Origin: Garcia nutans
Taxonomy: Eukaryota; Streptophyta; Magnoliopsida; Malpighiales; Euphorbiaceae
Length of the DNA: 64,000 nt
Direction: 5' to 3'
Assembly (NCBI GenBank): GCA_947685225.1
Contig: CANTUV010000024.1
Location: forward strand, 26,678,001 to 26,742,000
Part shown: positions 1-11,304 of the stretch, piece after piece
Layout: every line of letters starts with the position of its first letter
Numbering within the stretch: the stretch's first letter is position 1
Notes under the pieces: model-generated
Told to the model about the DNA's origin: nothing
Seen by the model: only the letters and a program-made list of their open reading frames with translations
The model's database searches: none
Made by a program: the position numbers and the translations under genes

Positions 1-545
1 AAAACTATAAATTGTTTTTCCAAATTCTAAAATAAAATCTATTCTTCGAAACACTAAAAAACCTCAATTCAACTTTTAGAATCAAGACAGTAACCACAAA
101 CCAATTATTCTGGACCCTAGTTTTCTTAAACCCTAATTCCCTTAAAACCTTAAACTCTAATTTTTGTATATCCTAATCTTTAAAATCTTAAAACCATATA
201 AATTTAAATATTAAAAATCAATATGGTAAATACAAAATAATGATCCAGTAACCGTAAATCATAAATCTAAATGTTTTAAAGTGTCCAAACCTTAGTTTCA
301 TGATTTCACTCCTCAAACACTAATTTGGTTAATCAAAGAATTTTATCAACCTCTTAAATTATAAAACTTTAATCCATTTCAATTCCTTTAAAACTCACAG
401 TAGCTTAAACCCATAAATTCGAAAACCCTAAACACATTAAATAAAGAATCTTAAATAGAAACAATAGCCTTAATTTGAATCTTTATTTGCTTTATTCAAT
501 TTTATATTTGATTATAAAGATTATCATCATAAAAACTATAATTCT
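1..545 (+). repeat. Truncated Tat-lineage LTR (family A)
   Basis: AT-rich sequence with scattered AAACCCTAA-like words. It reads as the reverse complement of the LTR interior near 51050-51400: the same order of landmarks (CCTTAATCCATTTCAATTCC, then the AATTTGGTTAATC and CATGATTTCACTCC words) is found there inverted. It is therefore part of the LTR family that is complete at 2570-4697 and 36782-38964. The left end lies outside the window. The right edge, where Copia integrase sequence begins, is approximate. It is non-coding. Confidence 0.6.
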
Positions 546-557
546 ATTGGAAATTGA

Positions 558-1510
558 GGTTATCATGAAGATATCCCTATCATGAAGATTATGAAATTTT
601 AGGTTTCTTCCATTCCAATGCTCATAAGAAGTTTTATTCAATAAAGGTCTTTTGAAAACTCGATTTGAAATTTAACATGTGGTACTAATGGCTTCCTCCC
701 AAAAGTAAGAAGGTAAATTATACTCATTGAGCATTGTTCTAGCCATTTCTACAAATGTTATAGTTTTTCTTTCAACCACACCATTTTGTTGTGGTGTTCT
801 AGGAGCTGAAAAATTATGTGAAATACCAAGTTCATTGCAAAAATTTTCAAAGTTCTCATTTTCAAATTCTTTGCCATGGTTACTTCTAATAGATGTGATT
901 ACATAGCCTTTTTTTCCATTTTGAACTCTTTTTGTAAAAATTTTGAAATAATTAAAAGCTTCATTCTTTTGAGCTAAGAAATTGCAAACCTTGAGTAATC
1001 ACCAACAAGAACAAATGCATACAACTTGCCACTTAGACTAGCAATTCTATTAAGATCAAACAAATCCAAATAAATTAATTCTAAAGGTCTATATGTGCTT
1101 ACTACATTCTTTGTTTTGAAAGAACTCTTATGTTGTTTCCCAAATTGATAAGGTTCACGAATTTTATCTTTATTTAATTTCATTTTAGTGAGACCATCTA
1201 CAAGTTCATCTTTGCTTATATATTGTAATTGGTCCATATTAGCATGTCCAAATCTTCTATGCCAAAACAAAGCATCATTGCTAAAAGTGACTAGACAATA
1301 ACAAACATTATTAGAGTGTAGGTCAATTTTATATGTGTTACCAACTCTACTTCCATTGAATGCAAGTTCACCATTGGAATATGTAATTTTACATGCTTTA
1401 GAATTAAAATTGACATTATATCCTTTGTCACACAATTGACTAATACTAAGCAAATTATGTTTCAATCCATCAACTAGCCATACATCATCAAATAAATTTT
1501 TACCAAGCAT
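558..1510 (-). pseudogene. Copia GAG-pre-integrase and integrase fragment
   Basis: 974-1510 is open for 178 codons and holds the GAG-pre-integrase motif LFWHRRFGHANMDQL, then the start of the integrase core (YLDLFDL, DYSRF). Beyond a frameshift, about 905-660, lie the later integrase motifs SNHGKEF and TPQQNGVVERK, and near 620 KTSYEHWNG. Lesions: the integrase zinc-finger cysteines just before QFGKQHKSSF read R and Y, and the second catalytic aspartate (normally SDHG) reads asparagine. The catalytic glutamate in VVERK is kept. The enzyme once inserted element cDNA into chromosomes; this copy cannot. The family call is firm. Confidence 0.9.
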
Positions 1511-1559
1511 ACCAATAGAACCAATGCCTATAATTTTTCCTTTAGCATTTTTTCCAAAA

Positions 1560-2569
1560 TGTCACATTACCTCCTTGCTTTTAAATAAGAGTTGTGAAAA
1601 GTTTTGAATTACTGGTTATGTGCCTTGAGTAACACTATCTACAAGCCAAACACTTTCATTGATAGTAGAATTTAGGCATGCCTTGGGTACATATATGCAT
1701 AATTTGCTCATGGAAATTTAGTTCTAGAGCCTAGTGAGCCTAGTGTTGTCTTTTAGGATTTTTAGGCTTAGTGTGTTCATGTGTATTCTTTACAACTTCA
1801 ACACTAGAAATTTGAGTTGTAGATGCTTCAACAAATGTTTGTGTATTAGATGAAGTATTAGATAAGCCATTGAACCCTAAGCCATGCTTGTAGAAAGGTG
1901 ACCTTTAGACACTAATCAATGTATCCAAGGCTTCCTTTCCTTTGTGAAACTTTGGAATAGAATTTTTCATTTCATTTATTTCTTCTTTCAAAGTGTTATT
2001 TTCCTTGATTACCCTTTCTAAGCTATGTGAATTTCTAGATATTTCATTAATGGATTTCAACAATTGTTCATTTGAGGTCTTCAATTCTATGTTGAATTTT
2101 TTAAGGAAACAAAATCCTTTCTAGCTTAGAATATTTTTATTTATAAGACTTCATTTTAGAAAAATATTTTTGGACTCTTAGGTTCATATACTCTACTAAG
2201 TCATTATCATCCAAAGTATCATCAACATTATCAATATATGCATTCAAGTTTCAGGATTGAGTACCTTCCTCATTGGTGTGATAATCATCATCTCCTATAG
2301 CCATGAGACAAAGATTTGCAATTTCTTGCTCTTCCTCGTATTCTTCTTCACTTGAAGAGTCATCATCCCATGTGGCTTTGAGAGATTTTTTCTTTTCTTT
2401 ATCCTATTTATTTTTGTTCTTAATTTTAAAGTAATCCATTTTGATATGACCTGGCTTGCCAAATTCATAACATTTTATTTCATTTTTCTTCTCCTTATCT
2501 TTGAAACTGATTTTGGAGGAATTACCTTTTACATGCAATCTCTTCTTTCTTTTCCATTCACTTTATGTC
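1560..2569 (-). pseudogene. Copia gag C-terminal part with zinc knuckle and linker
   Basis: On the minus strand this continues the gag that starts near 5495, after the inserted solo LTR. The CCHC knuckle near 2435-2490 reads KCYEFGKPGHIKMDY, so two of the four metal ligands (second and fourth Cys) are lost. An acidic stretch encoded near 2280-2360 and a linker resembling the one at 19400-20060 follow. Several in-frame stops separate it from the integrase fragment. The plus-strand relative at 18719-20062 has the same order, which supports the assignment. Confidence 0.75.
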
Positions 2570-3609
2570 TGTAGACCCTTAATTTTTGACCGAGTCCAGT
2601 CCAAAAATTTTAAAATGGTCCGAAATAATTTTTGTGGTATTTATTATTTATTTTATTATTTATTATTTATTTATTTTAATATTTACTATTTATTTTACTA
2701 TTTATTTCAATAATATAATTTTTATTTTATTTTATTATTTATTATTTATAATATTTATTTATTTTATTATTTATTTTTAATAATATAATAATATTTATTT
2801 TTAATAAAAAATAAAATAAAAATAAAAAATAAAAAAATTGGACAATCTAATCAGTGCACGCCACGTGGTGGTGACCAATTGGCCTGCTGTAGGCCGTTGC
2901 CTGTGGCGAATTAGCATGCCAATGGCCAATTCGTCGTAGGCTGGAGCTCGCCCAGGAGCCTCGCAGCGTGCAGCCCATTCGCGCGCACTGCCAATTTTGC
3001 GGAAACCTTATTTTACACAATTTTAAAGTTTTTTTTCCTAAATAATTTTATTTCCTTAACCAATTAGTATTAGGTTTTTTATTTTTTTTCTTATAAATAC
3101 CATATTAAAAAAAGACACAGATGGGGAGGAAAAATAGGATTTGGCTGGAGGGGAAATTTATGAAAGAATTATTTGGACTTTTTCTTAGCAATTAGTTCAG
3201 AGACTAGACTTTGAAAATTTGACAGGAGAGAGCAGCAAAAATAAAGGAGAAACCCTAGCAGCCAAAGGAGCAAAAAATTATTGAACGAAGGAAGCAACTG
3301 GCAGTGTCAAGGCATTTGCCAAATTGCCAAACTTTAACCGAAAAAGTAATTGACTCAGGCAGTAGCAAAAATCAAACAAAAGCTTGGTTCAAATCTTTTA
3401 ATTTCAGTGGACCCAACGAATGAAGGTTTGTTTGTTATGTTAAATTCATTTAAATCATAATAGTTACATTATTGTTATCTCATGCATTAATTTACTAGGT
3501 ATTCAAACAAATCAGTAGCCATTTTTATGTTTGTTTTATTTTCATCACAATAGCGGATATTAAAATCAAAATCATAATTTGAAATAAACAGTAACCATGA
3601 TATCTTTAA

Positions 3610-3657
<48 letters not shown>

Positions 3658-4697
3658 TGTTTTGCAAATCAAAACCCTATATTTTAAACTAAAAATCTTC
3701 TAAACCCTAGACTTATTTTTAAAACCCTAAAATCTTAATTTTCAACACCAAACTTACAACCCTAAAAACTATTTTTCAAAATTTTTCGGGTGCTACCCCC
3801 GACCCTGTATGGGCTTATGGGGACCATGCATTGATTTTTCATAGTAACAGAATTGCCGTATGGGCTCGTCGAAGGGGTCAATAGTTTTTTGTGCATTATA
3901 AGTCTTTGTATTTAACTTTCTTTATTTAAAACCCTAATTTTGTTATCAAGATTCTAAATTTCTAATGTAAGATGTAAAACCTAAATTTATATATTTATTG
4001 CTTTATTTAATTTTAGATTTGATTATGTAGCTTATTATATATTTTGATGATTGATTTATTTTATTTTGATGATCAATTTATTTAATTTATCATGGATAAA
4101 TATTTTTTCAATTATTACTTGCTTATTAAAATTGTAAGAGGTATGATTCCAGGATTGTGTACCTCATTAATTAATTTTCATGTAATTTAGATTATTTTGA
4201 TATATTGGGATTAATGTAAAGGGCATGTTTCCACCTTTTGGTGGGTGTCCTATTTAGTTTTAGATATTGGACGATGTAAGGACACGTTTCCATCTTCGGA
4301 TGGATGTCCATTTATTTTTTTTGCTTGAAAATTGCTTTGATTTTAATATAATAATGTTCTATTTTAATTATTGCACGTGGTATGGATAATATCATTATAT
4401 TTAAGAATTTTATAACATTAAGACCTGAAAAGGAGGCCGGTTCCAATGAACCGGATGTTGTGCGGGTGCTGGGCCATTTCTCACCTTCCCCACATATACC
4501 CAACTTTTCGAACCCATTAGGTGGTTGGGGATTCCTTAGGAATTGAGTCATCCACCCCTTTCTTTTTCCCTACCCATCCGGGTGGCAATTTCATTTTCTC
4601 CTGGCTTAGGCCCGTGTTCTCTAAGGCCTTAAGCCTAACAGTGCCGAAGTCGCAAGAACCACTCCACCGGGAGTGGGGGAGAAAATCCCTGCTCAAA
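2570..4697 (+). repeat. Solo Tat LTR (family A), TSD ATGTC
   Basis: A 2128-bp block beginning TGTAGACCC and ending CTGCTCAAA (canonical end GCTCACA), flanked by a perfect 5-bp repeat ATGTC at 2565-2569 and 4698-4702. It splits Copia gag, whose reading resumes on both sides. The same LTR occurs in opposite orientation at 36782-38964 and 44830-46460. Orientation follows those copies, where PPT and tRNA-Arg PBS fix the direction. The last 280 bp form the best-conserved module of the family (seen again at 10867, 16030, 36782 and 44830). A solo LTR is the expected product of recombination between two LTRs. Confidence 0.88.
3609..3657. repeat. (AAT)n microsatellite
   Basis: About sixteen uninterrupted AAT units inside the solo LTR. 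The corresponding place in the other family A LTRs has no such expansion, so it grew after insertion. Confidence 0.95.
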
Positions 4698-4702
4698 ATG
4701 TC

Positions 4703-5495
4703 CTAGATAGCATGGCCATTTCTTCATCATCATCATCACTATCTTCTTCACTTGAGCTCTCAACTTCTTTGGTGACTTTAAGAGCTATGGTTTTCTTCTT
4801 GTCCTTTTCACCCTTATCATCTTCTTTCTCGATAGCCAATTCAAAGGTGAGGAGCTTGCCAACTAGCTCATCAGTTCTTAGTGTGCTAAGATCAAGAGCT
4901 TTTTCAATTGAAGAGACTTTTGATTCAAAGTTCTTCTTGGCTCTTAGTGCTCTCAATATTTTGCTATTGACATCACCTTGATCATATATTTTCTTGTATT
5001 TCTTCAAGTCATTGACAATAGCAAGTAACGATTCATCATTTCAGTGACATTTTCATTTAGCTTCATCTGGAAGAGTTCATACTCATGTACAAGCATTTGG
5101 GTTTATGTGAGCCTCACTTGGTAGTGCCCTCATGATAATTCTTAAGAGTTTTTCAAATACTATGTGTACAAGTAAGATATTGGATTCTTCTAACTTTTTC
5201 TTTAGATAAAAATTTACCAAGATGGAGGCTGCTCTAATGTTCTTGTAGTGAGCCTTGTTTTTAGCATTGGTCCATTTGTCTATAGAAAGAGGCACCAGGA
5301 CACCATCAACCTCATGAGTAAGAGGTTTCCATGCACTTTACATGCATTTTTAAAGTTGATTCCCTCACTATCAAGAAAAAAATACATCTTGTATTTCCAA
5401 CAAGAATAATCCGTTCTATTGAAGTAGGGTCTCAAATCAGAGTTGACATTTCCATGAGATTGAGTAATGAAGGTGGATGAAGAAGTGGCTGCCAT
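4703..5495 (-). pseudogene. Copia gag N-terminal part
   Basis: Reading starts at the minus-strand ATG near 5495 with MAATSSSTF and the Copia gag words FNRTDYSCWKYKMYFFL and LSIDKWTNAKNKAHY. Near 4980-4870 it carries the segment DVNSKILRALRA and a coiled, acidic stretch ending EEDSDDDDEEMAMLS. Frameshifts near 5290 and 5090 break it into three pieces. Gag would form the capsid of virus-like particles in the cytoplasm. The ATG lies about 40 bp inside the PBS, as expected for Copia. It was split later by the LTR at 2570-4697. Confidence 0.85.
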
Positions 5496-5536
5496 TGTGG
5501 ATCAAATTTCACAATTAAGCTTCTTGAAATTTTGAG

Positions 5537-5548
5537 GCTCTGATACCA
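5537..5548 (-). other. Copia primer-binding site (tRNA-iMet type)
   Basis: Minus-strand TGGTATCAGAGC, separated from the LTR end (CGACA) by two bases. This 12-mer matches the 3' end of initiator tRNA-Met, the usual Copia primer. It fixes the LTR boundary and the element strand. Confidence 0.93.
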
Positions 5549-5550
5549 AA

Positions 5551-6936
5551 TGTCGTCACGAGATGGCAACCAAGAGGGGGGTGAATTGATTGATTTGAAG
5601 AAGTGATGTTAAATTGAAAATTTAAAATAAAACAAAGCAAGAAAGGAGAATAGTAAAGAAATGAACACAAGGATTTTATAGTTGTTCAAATTACCTCAAT
5701 CATACATCCACTTCCTCAGCAACTTGTTAAGGTTTCACTAATCTTGAGTTTTTACAAGCTCACTCTAACTTGGTACTTTTAATAAATCATATTGAACTTT
5801 TACAAGGTTTGAGAATCTCCTCACAACGCAAACAAAAGTTTTCCTCGGCTCACTTTATAACCTAAGTGTTTCAAAGCTCACATTTTAACTTACAATGGTG
5901 TTTAATGCTCACATCCAACACTCAATGAATACAAATAGAAGTTTTTAATGTAAGGAAATGAAAAGATGTTAATCTTGGAAATTACAATTGAAATCTTAAA
6001 GAAAAATGAGGTTCCTTGTGGTATTTATAGCCTTCAAGTCTTCAACTAGTTGTTTGGAGTAGGAGCCAATATGTTCGATTCTTGTCTCCCCTTTAATAAC
6101 TTTTTAGAGCAAGTTCACAGTCAGACTGCCTTTGGTCTTGTCGGCTCAGGCTCAGTATGGTTAGACTGAGCTCGATCCATTCATGCTCTCTACCTTTTCT
6201 GACAAAAGTTCTTCAACGGCTAGTACACATGGCATCCAATAATTGAGTAGAGAAGTAACGACTATATTTTTCAAACCCTATACCTCTAGTATGGTCGGGA
6301 CATGTTTAATCTGGTCGGTCTCCTTATGGTATGTTGAGATTTTGGGAGTATTCGTGATTGTGAACTCTATTGAAACTTGTTGGATTTTTACCTTTGGCTT
6401 GGTCGGGTCTGACAGTATCAAGTCCGGTCATACCAGGCATGTTATGCTGAAGTTTTTGGAGTAACCAATGACCATGAGCTCTACTGGATGTCTTTTAGGA
6501 TTTAGCTTGAGCTCGGTATGCTCAGACCTCACAATGGTTCGGTTGATACATGTAGTCTAGTCAATCTTCCCAGCTCGTGCTTAGTCCGCGTAGCTCGTGC
6601 TCTATCCAGTCATAGTATACTTTAGTTTGGTCAGCTTGGTTTTGGAACGTTCGTGCTCCTGTCACATCATTGGTGGAATGCTTATTAGCTCAGTATTGGT
6701 CTACTCAGATTGTCAAAAGGTTCAATCAATAATGGCAAGCTATGCTCGGTATGGGCATACTTTAGCTCGGTATGGCCAACTGCTCTTGAGTCTGGTCGGC
6801 CTCGATATTGTTCTAGTTAGGCTCTTGAGAAATCTTTAACAAATTTAAGTCTTGCAAAATGTAGCTTGGTACAAATGTTAGTCTTATTTAATTTTATTAC
6901 TTAAGATCAAAATAGAGGCCAATGGTTTGCCTAACA
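5551..6936 (-). repeat. Copia 5' LTR (1386 bp)
   Basis: On the minus strand it begins TGTTAGGC and ends CGACA, with TG..CA ends and a TGT/ACA terminal inverted repeat. The PBS follows after two bases. The first about 370 bp on the plus strand match 63629-64000 at an estimated 80-85 percent, so that is the same LTR family. The interior (6090-6840) is richer in G and C and repeats the word CTCGGTATG and TCGG-containing variants. Immediately outside lie GGAGT and the Tat RNase H frame. Confidence 0.9.
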
Positions 6937-6941
6937 GGAGT
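6937..6941. other. Right copy of the GGAGT target duplication
   Basis: GGAGT directly follows the Copia LTR end (TAACA). The same five bases precede the Copia LTR start at 63629. With one copy kept, the Tat RNase H frame reads on without a break from 63623 to 6942. Confidence 0.85.
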
Positions 6942-7275
6942 CATATTGGAATCCCCCAATGGAGAACTCATCCCCTTATCTAGGAAATTAAAATTCAAGG
7001 TAACCAACAATATAGTAGAATACAAGGCATGCATCTTTGGCGTATAAACCTTGATGATTATGAGGGTTGATAAAGTGTAGGTTTTTTGTGATTCATTCCT
7101 AGTAATATCCCAAACAAATGGAGAATGGAAGTTGAAGGAAGAGAAATTGAAACCATTCCATGATTACATAACCATAGTAAGGAGAAATTTTAAAGATTTT
7201 AGGTTCTCACACCTACCCTAAGAAGAAAACCAAATGGCTGATGCCTTATCTACACTAGCTTCGGTATGGGAGGAT
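6942..7275 (+). pseudogene. Tat additional RNase H, C-terminal part
   Basis: Frame from 6942 gives the RNase H words LESPNGELIPLS and NNIVEYKACIFG, then after stops ENQMADALSTLAS, the usual end of the extra RNase H domain found in Tat-lineage elements. The N-terminal strand with the first catalytic aspartate (YFDG) is not here but at about 63587-63628. In-frame stops near 7030 and 7080 show decay. RNase H would remove the RNA strand during reverse transcription. Confidence 0.85.
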
Positions 7276-7379
7276 TTTGTCAAATTGTTCCTTAAACCTC
7301 TAGTTTTGACCAGCTCATTAACTACTTGTTATTAGTATGAAATGATCATGGAGACTGCCACAGACCATGATGCATGGTA

Positions 7380-8240
7380 TGATACAATTAATCATTTGTT
7401 AGAAAATTGGGATTATCCATTGAGGGCAACAAAAGAAGAAAGAGCAACTATAAGGCGGTAGTCTATGCAATACATCACTTTCCAAGGGGAATTGTACCGA
7501 AGATGGCTAGATGGGGTGCATTTAAGATATTTAAGGAAGTTTGAAGTTGAACAGATCATGTCAGAAGTACATGTAGTGACCTGCAGTCCTCACATGACTG
7601 GTCTGGCTCTAGTTAAAAAGGTAAATTGTCAAGGTTATTACTAATTGACCATGGGGAGGGATTATATTGATTTTGTGCAAAAGTGTCAACAATGTTGGCT
7701 ATGTGGAAATATGAATCATTTACCTCCTAAAGAGTTGCATTCTATGTCATCACCTTGGCAATTCATTGCTTGGGGCATGGACATTATAGGGGAGATACAT
7801 CAAATGGCTTCAAATGGCCACCATTACATAGTAGTAGTAGTTGATTAATTTTCAAAGTGGATCGAGCCTGAATCTTTTAATAAGCTGGCAGCAAGGCAAA
7901 TGGCTCAGTTTATTAAAAGAAATATTATCTGTAGATATGGATTTCCGCATAGTGTAGTGTCGGACAATGGGGTGCAGTTCCAAGGAGCTGTTAAAGATTT
8001 GTGAAAACTTCTAAATAGGTATCCTACATCTGAACTTAATTCTTTCTAGTTAAAGAATCTCTTTCTAGTTGCTCCAGAAAAGTTCCCAAGTATCAGATCA
8101 ATTACCATCGATCCTCCCTATATAGACCAAAAGCTAATGGTGCAGTGAAAACCACCAATAAGACAATTAAGCAGATTCTCTACAAGATGATAAATCATGA
8201 TAAAAAGAAGAAAACATCTTTCATCGTAACATAATTTCAT
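7380..8240 (+). pseudogene. Tat integrase, degenerate
   Basis: The zinc-binding region is recognisable (EVHVVTCSPHMTGLALVKK, then FVQKCQQCWLCGN), followed by PPKELHSMSSPWQFIAWGMD and the core: first aspartate in GMDIIGE, then SKWIEPE, and the second aspartate in SDNGVQF. The third catalytic residue, in the segment reading YRPKANGAVKTTNK, is lysine where glutamate is expected. Stops at the start of the 7645-7848 open piece, at its end, and near 8003 break the frame. The fold is clear, activity is lost. Confidence 0.87.
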
Positions 8241-8299
8241 CTATTTAAAGACTAAAAACTTGCAGAATTAATGGAAGCCGATAAGTGTAATTTGCAGCT

Positions 8300-10455
8300 A
8301 GCTCTGCCTCAGGCGATCTAAAAGGCTTCAGTCAATAAAGACATGTCCAAATCTACTATAAGATTAGAACCTAAAGGTTGAGCTCCATATTGGCGACCAA
8401 GACGATAAGGCAAAGGCCAGCAAGTGGAACCTACATTAGATATGTTCAGGTAGTAACCAGGCTGATTTTTTACCAAGGCACCAACCAGTGAACATTGATA
8501 ATAGCTCTTGAGCTTATCCACTCGACTCACTCAGCATATGAAGAAGCAGGACAGAGAAGTTTTCATGCATAATGGCATCATGGCAAGTATCTTGAATGTT
8601 ATACAGCTGTTGTGTCAAGCAAACAAAAGCATTCCTGCATCCAGATTTGGAGAGAAGAAGGTATTAAAAAAATAAGAAAAAAGGCCTGCTAGGTTGAAAA
8701 CATGTAAGGGCGGCCTAGGTAAAAATTAGGGTGGCTTGCTAGTCCCAAAAACCCGCAAGTGTGGGATTGGCAAAAATTAGGACCAAAATAAAATATGACC
8801 TAAATTGAAAATCCAAAAGGGTGATTCAGGTAGTTATCTAAAGCAGAAAAGGACTTTTAGTCAGTCTCCTTGCCAAACCAGTCTTCAATTGGTCCAATTT
8901 AATTAGAGTTTCAGCTAAAATCAATTGTACTGGTGAAAATCCACCCTCCATTCGGTCCACAATATCTAGTACTCACAAATCAATATCACTATCAGAAGAA
9001 ACAAGCAAGAATTGTCCAAGCAGACATAAGCAGAACATGTGCCACCAATATTTTGTTGGAGCCAAGTGGGATGTATAGAAATCAATCAAAGGGCTAAGTA
9101 AAATTTTCTCACCTCTTATTAGTTGAAGAACTTTAGGTTTTGATATCTGGAATAGCATTTGCATTTTTTTATGAGAGTTGGAAGTCAATATGGGCATTGA
9201 TATTTGACAATCGCTTGGACATCCAACTATGGCTTCAAATTCTTCAATCATGGGACACAACTCAAAGTTGTTAATTTTAAAAGTCCTAGATTACACATCC
9301 TAAAAAGAGGCCATAACATGTAAGAAAGGTTGATTTAACTTAATATTTTTCATGCACTTTAAATTATTAAATTCAAAATAGTTATTTGTTTCCAATGGAT
9401 AGCTTTAAGGGTTTCAAACAAATGCTTCATCTTCCTTAAATTGGCTTCAATCATTGTTAGATTCATGAGAATTGAAGATTACCTGCCTCGGTAAGAAGAA
9501 AGTCGAAGGATTATTTGCGTTGAGGGTCTTAAAGAAAGGAATAAGTGCGGTGATGGTTTACATAGGCAATGGATTAAATACCAAACCGCATGAGGAAAAG
9601 GAAAAGCAATGTTTGTTGGATTCGTTAACCTAATTCTCCATAGTTTTGTCAAAGTTAATCCATGTCAAATCCATTTAAACAAATTCAACATGGATATTAT
9701 GTGTACATATACATAATTAAAAGAAAGATATAAAAAAGTCAAAAGAAATAATTCAAAAGTCAAAAAGTTAAAAATTAATTTATTTAATTACATGTTCTTA
9801 GTCATTGCAGATCCAATAAAAGGGAATTAAATTACAAGATCACTGAGAAGGAGGAGGTAGCTCAAAATCAAACAATGCTCTAAAAAGTCATTGCCTAAAG
9901 GAGGAGGAGACCTTGATGAAGTAGTAGCACTAGGATCTCTGAAGCCTTTGAATCGAAAGTCTCAAAAATTCTTCTCTGACCAATGGTATAGATCTTTGAA
10001 ATGTGCGACATTCTGATGGCTAGCATCCAACTCTGGATGACTGACCACTAACTCCTCTTGCAGCTTCCTATTTTGTTCCTCAAGCATTCATTGTGTGCTA
10101 GAAAAGGAAAAGGTAAAAACATGCATAGGCACATATACATATGGCATAAATCAATATATTATAGACTAGGTAATTCAAGTCGATGCCCTAAGGATAGGAT
10201 GATATATTAGCACAAGGAGTTACAGTAGTAGGAGGAGCAAATGGAGAAAATTGCAGTTGAATCGAAGAAGCATAAGCTTGACCAGCCTCATGATCAAATG
10301 AACCAGTAGCCTACAAAGTTCATACATAGTTATAACAAATAAAAAGGAAGTTGTTATGGAAGATATATTTGCACTTACCTAAAAAGTGCAAACCTTGGTG
10401 TCAACCCTAGAATGGGAAGAAGATCCTTCCCTCTCATCTTCATTTCAATCACTTT

Positions 10456-10488
<33 letters not shown>

Positions 10489-10800
10489 CGGGAAGTCCTC
10501 TGACACCAGCAAGAGAAACTTTAAAATTCAAAAGTTGACTATGAATAAACTAGATGTATGACTTAGCGGGTGATAGAAGATAAGGTTCAATGCCATATTC
10601 GTTCTAAGCACACACCCAAAAGTTCTCCATCTTAGATGTGATGTCCAAGGTATATGCTAGAATATTCCTTGGAACCCTTCGCTGCTCAGGACCAAGGAAC
10701 CATTTGTATAGCCTCTCACCAAGGAACCATCTACTAGAAACTAGACTGGTAATGACTCGATGAGACTTTTGATAAGGAAGTGTATCATTTATGAGTGGAG
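8300..10800 (-). pseudogene. Antisense ORF region in the Tat 3' tail (plant-mobile-domain-like)
   Basis: Three minus-strand protein-like pieces: near 10700-10400 (RLYKWFLGPEQRRVPRN, then an E-rich run encoded by (CTT)n); near 10080-9880 (LEEQNRKLQEEL, then SSRSPPPLG); and 9260-8973 plus 8530-8318 (CPMIEEFEAIVG..., then STCWPLPYRLGRQYGAQ). The CPxIEEF pattern resembles plant-mobile-domain-type ORFs. Antisense ORFs between pol and the 3' LTR are known in some Tat elements such as Grande and Retand. A 68-bp intron with GT..AG ends fits 10311-10378 (donor AG|GTAAG, acceptor TTTGTAG). Stops are present. The order of the pieces may be permuted; the domain call is tentative. Confidence 0.5.
8686..8835 (+). 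repeat. Degenerate 50-bp tandem repeats in the Tat 3' region
   Basis: Three units of about 50 bp, each with a GGCCTGCTAGGTTGAAAAC-like start, an AAAGGGCGG-like middle and a GGCAAAAATTAGG-like end (8686-8735, 8736-8785, 8786-8835). They lie between two pieces of the antisense ORF. Similar GC-rich repeats are common downstream of pol in plant Tat elements. Confidence 0.6.
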
Positions 10801-11304
10801 TCTAGTAGGCCTGCTTGCCAACCTTTCACTAGAAATATCAACCTATGAAATTACAAGAAGGGTAAGTGTGATCAGGGATTTTCTGCCTCTATCCCAATGG
10901 AATGGTTCTTGAGACTATGACACTATTAGGCTCGGGACCTTAAAAAACATGGGCCTAAGCTCAGAGAAATAGAGTTGCCACCCAAAAGGGCTGAGAAGAT
11001 AGAAAGGGGGGGATGACTTGATTTCTAAGAAATCCCCAACCCCTTATTGGGTTCAAAAAGTTAGGTATGCATGGAGAATGTGAGAATGACCTAGCACCCC
11101 TATAACGTTCGGTTCATTGGAACCGACCTCCTTTTCAGGTCTAAATATTAATGAATGCTCAACTATTATACTACTATCAATATTACATACAATTGTAAAA
11201 AAAATAAATAATCATCATATTATAAATCAAAATAACCAAACAAAATGGGCACCCATACAAGATGAAAATATGCCCGTACAATATCTAACATCCAAAATAC
11301 AAGT

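Larger units (their letters stand above)
546..6936 (-). mobile_element. Ty1/copia element, minus strand, 3' part missing
   Basis: Read on the minus strand the order is 5' LTR (5551-6936), PBS (5537-5548), gag N-terminus, gag zinc knuckle and linker, GAG-pre-integrase, integrase. That is the Ty1/copia order, with integrase before RT. RT, RNase H and the 3' LTR are absent, because Tat LTR sequence replaces or interrupts the element near 545. A solo LTR (2570-4697) splits gag. All coding parts carry stops or frameshifts, so the element is dead. The gag style and the 1.4-kb LTR resemble SIRE/Maximus-type Copia, but that lineage call is tentative. It is inserted in the Tat RNase H, target duplication GGAGT. 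Confidence 0.85.

Noticed and set aside
1..540. AAACCCTAA-like words suggesting interstitial telomere repeat (also 15280-15430, 37790-37900, 45840-45960, 51340-51800)
   Set aside because: The words are irregularly spaced, embedded in LTR interiors and present at the same LTR position in independent copies; no tandem TTTAGGG run exists.
4673..4981. Serine-rich plus-strand ORF opposite Copia gag
   Set aside because: Antisense shadow of the acidic gag stretch (codons for E and D read as S and L).
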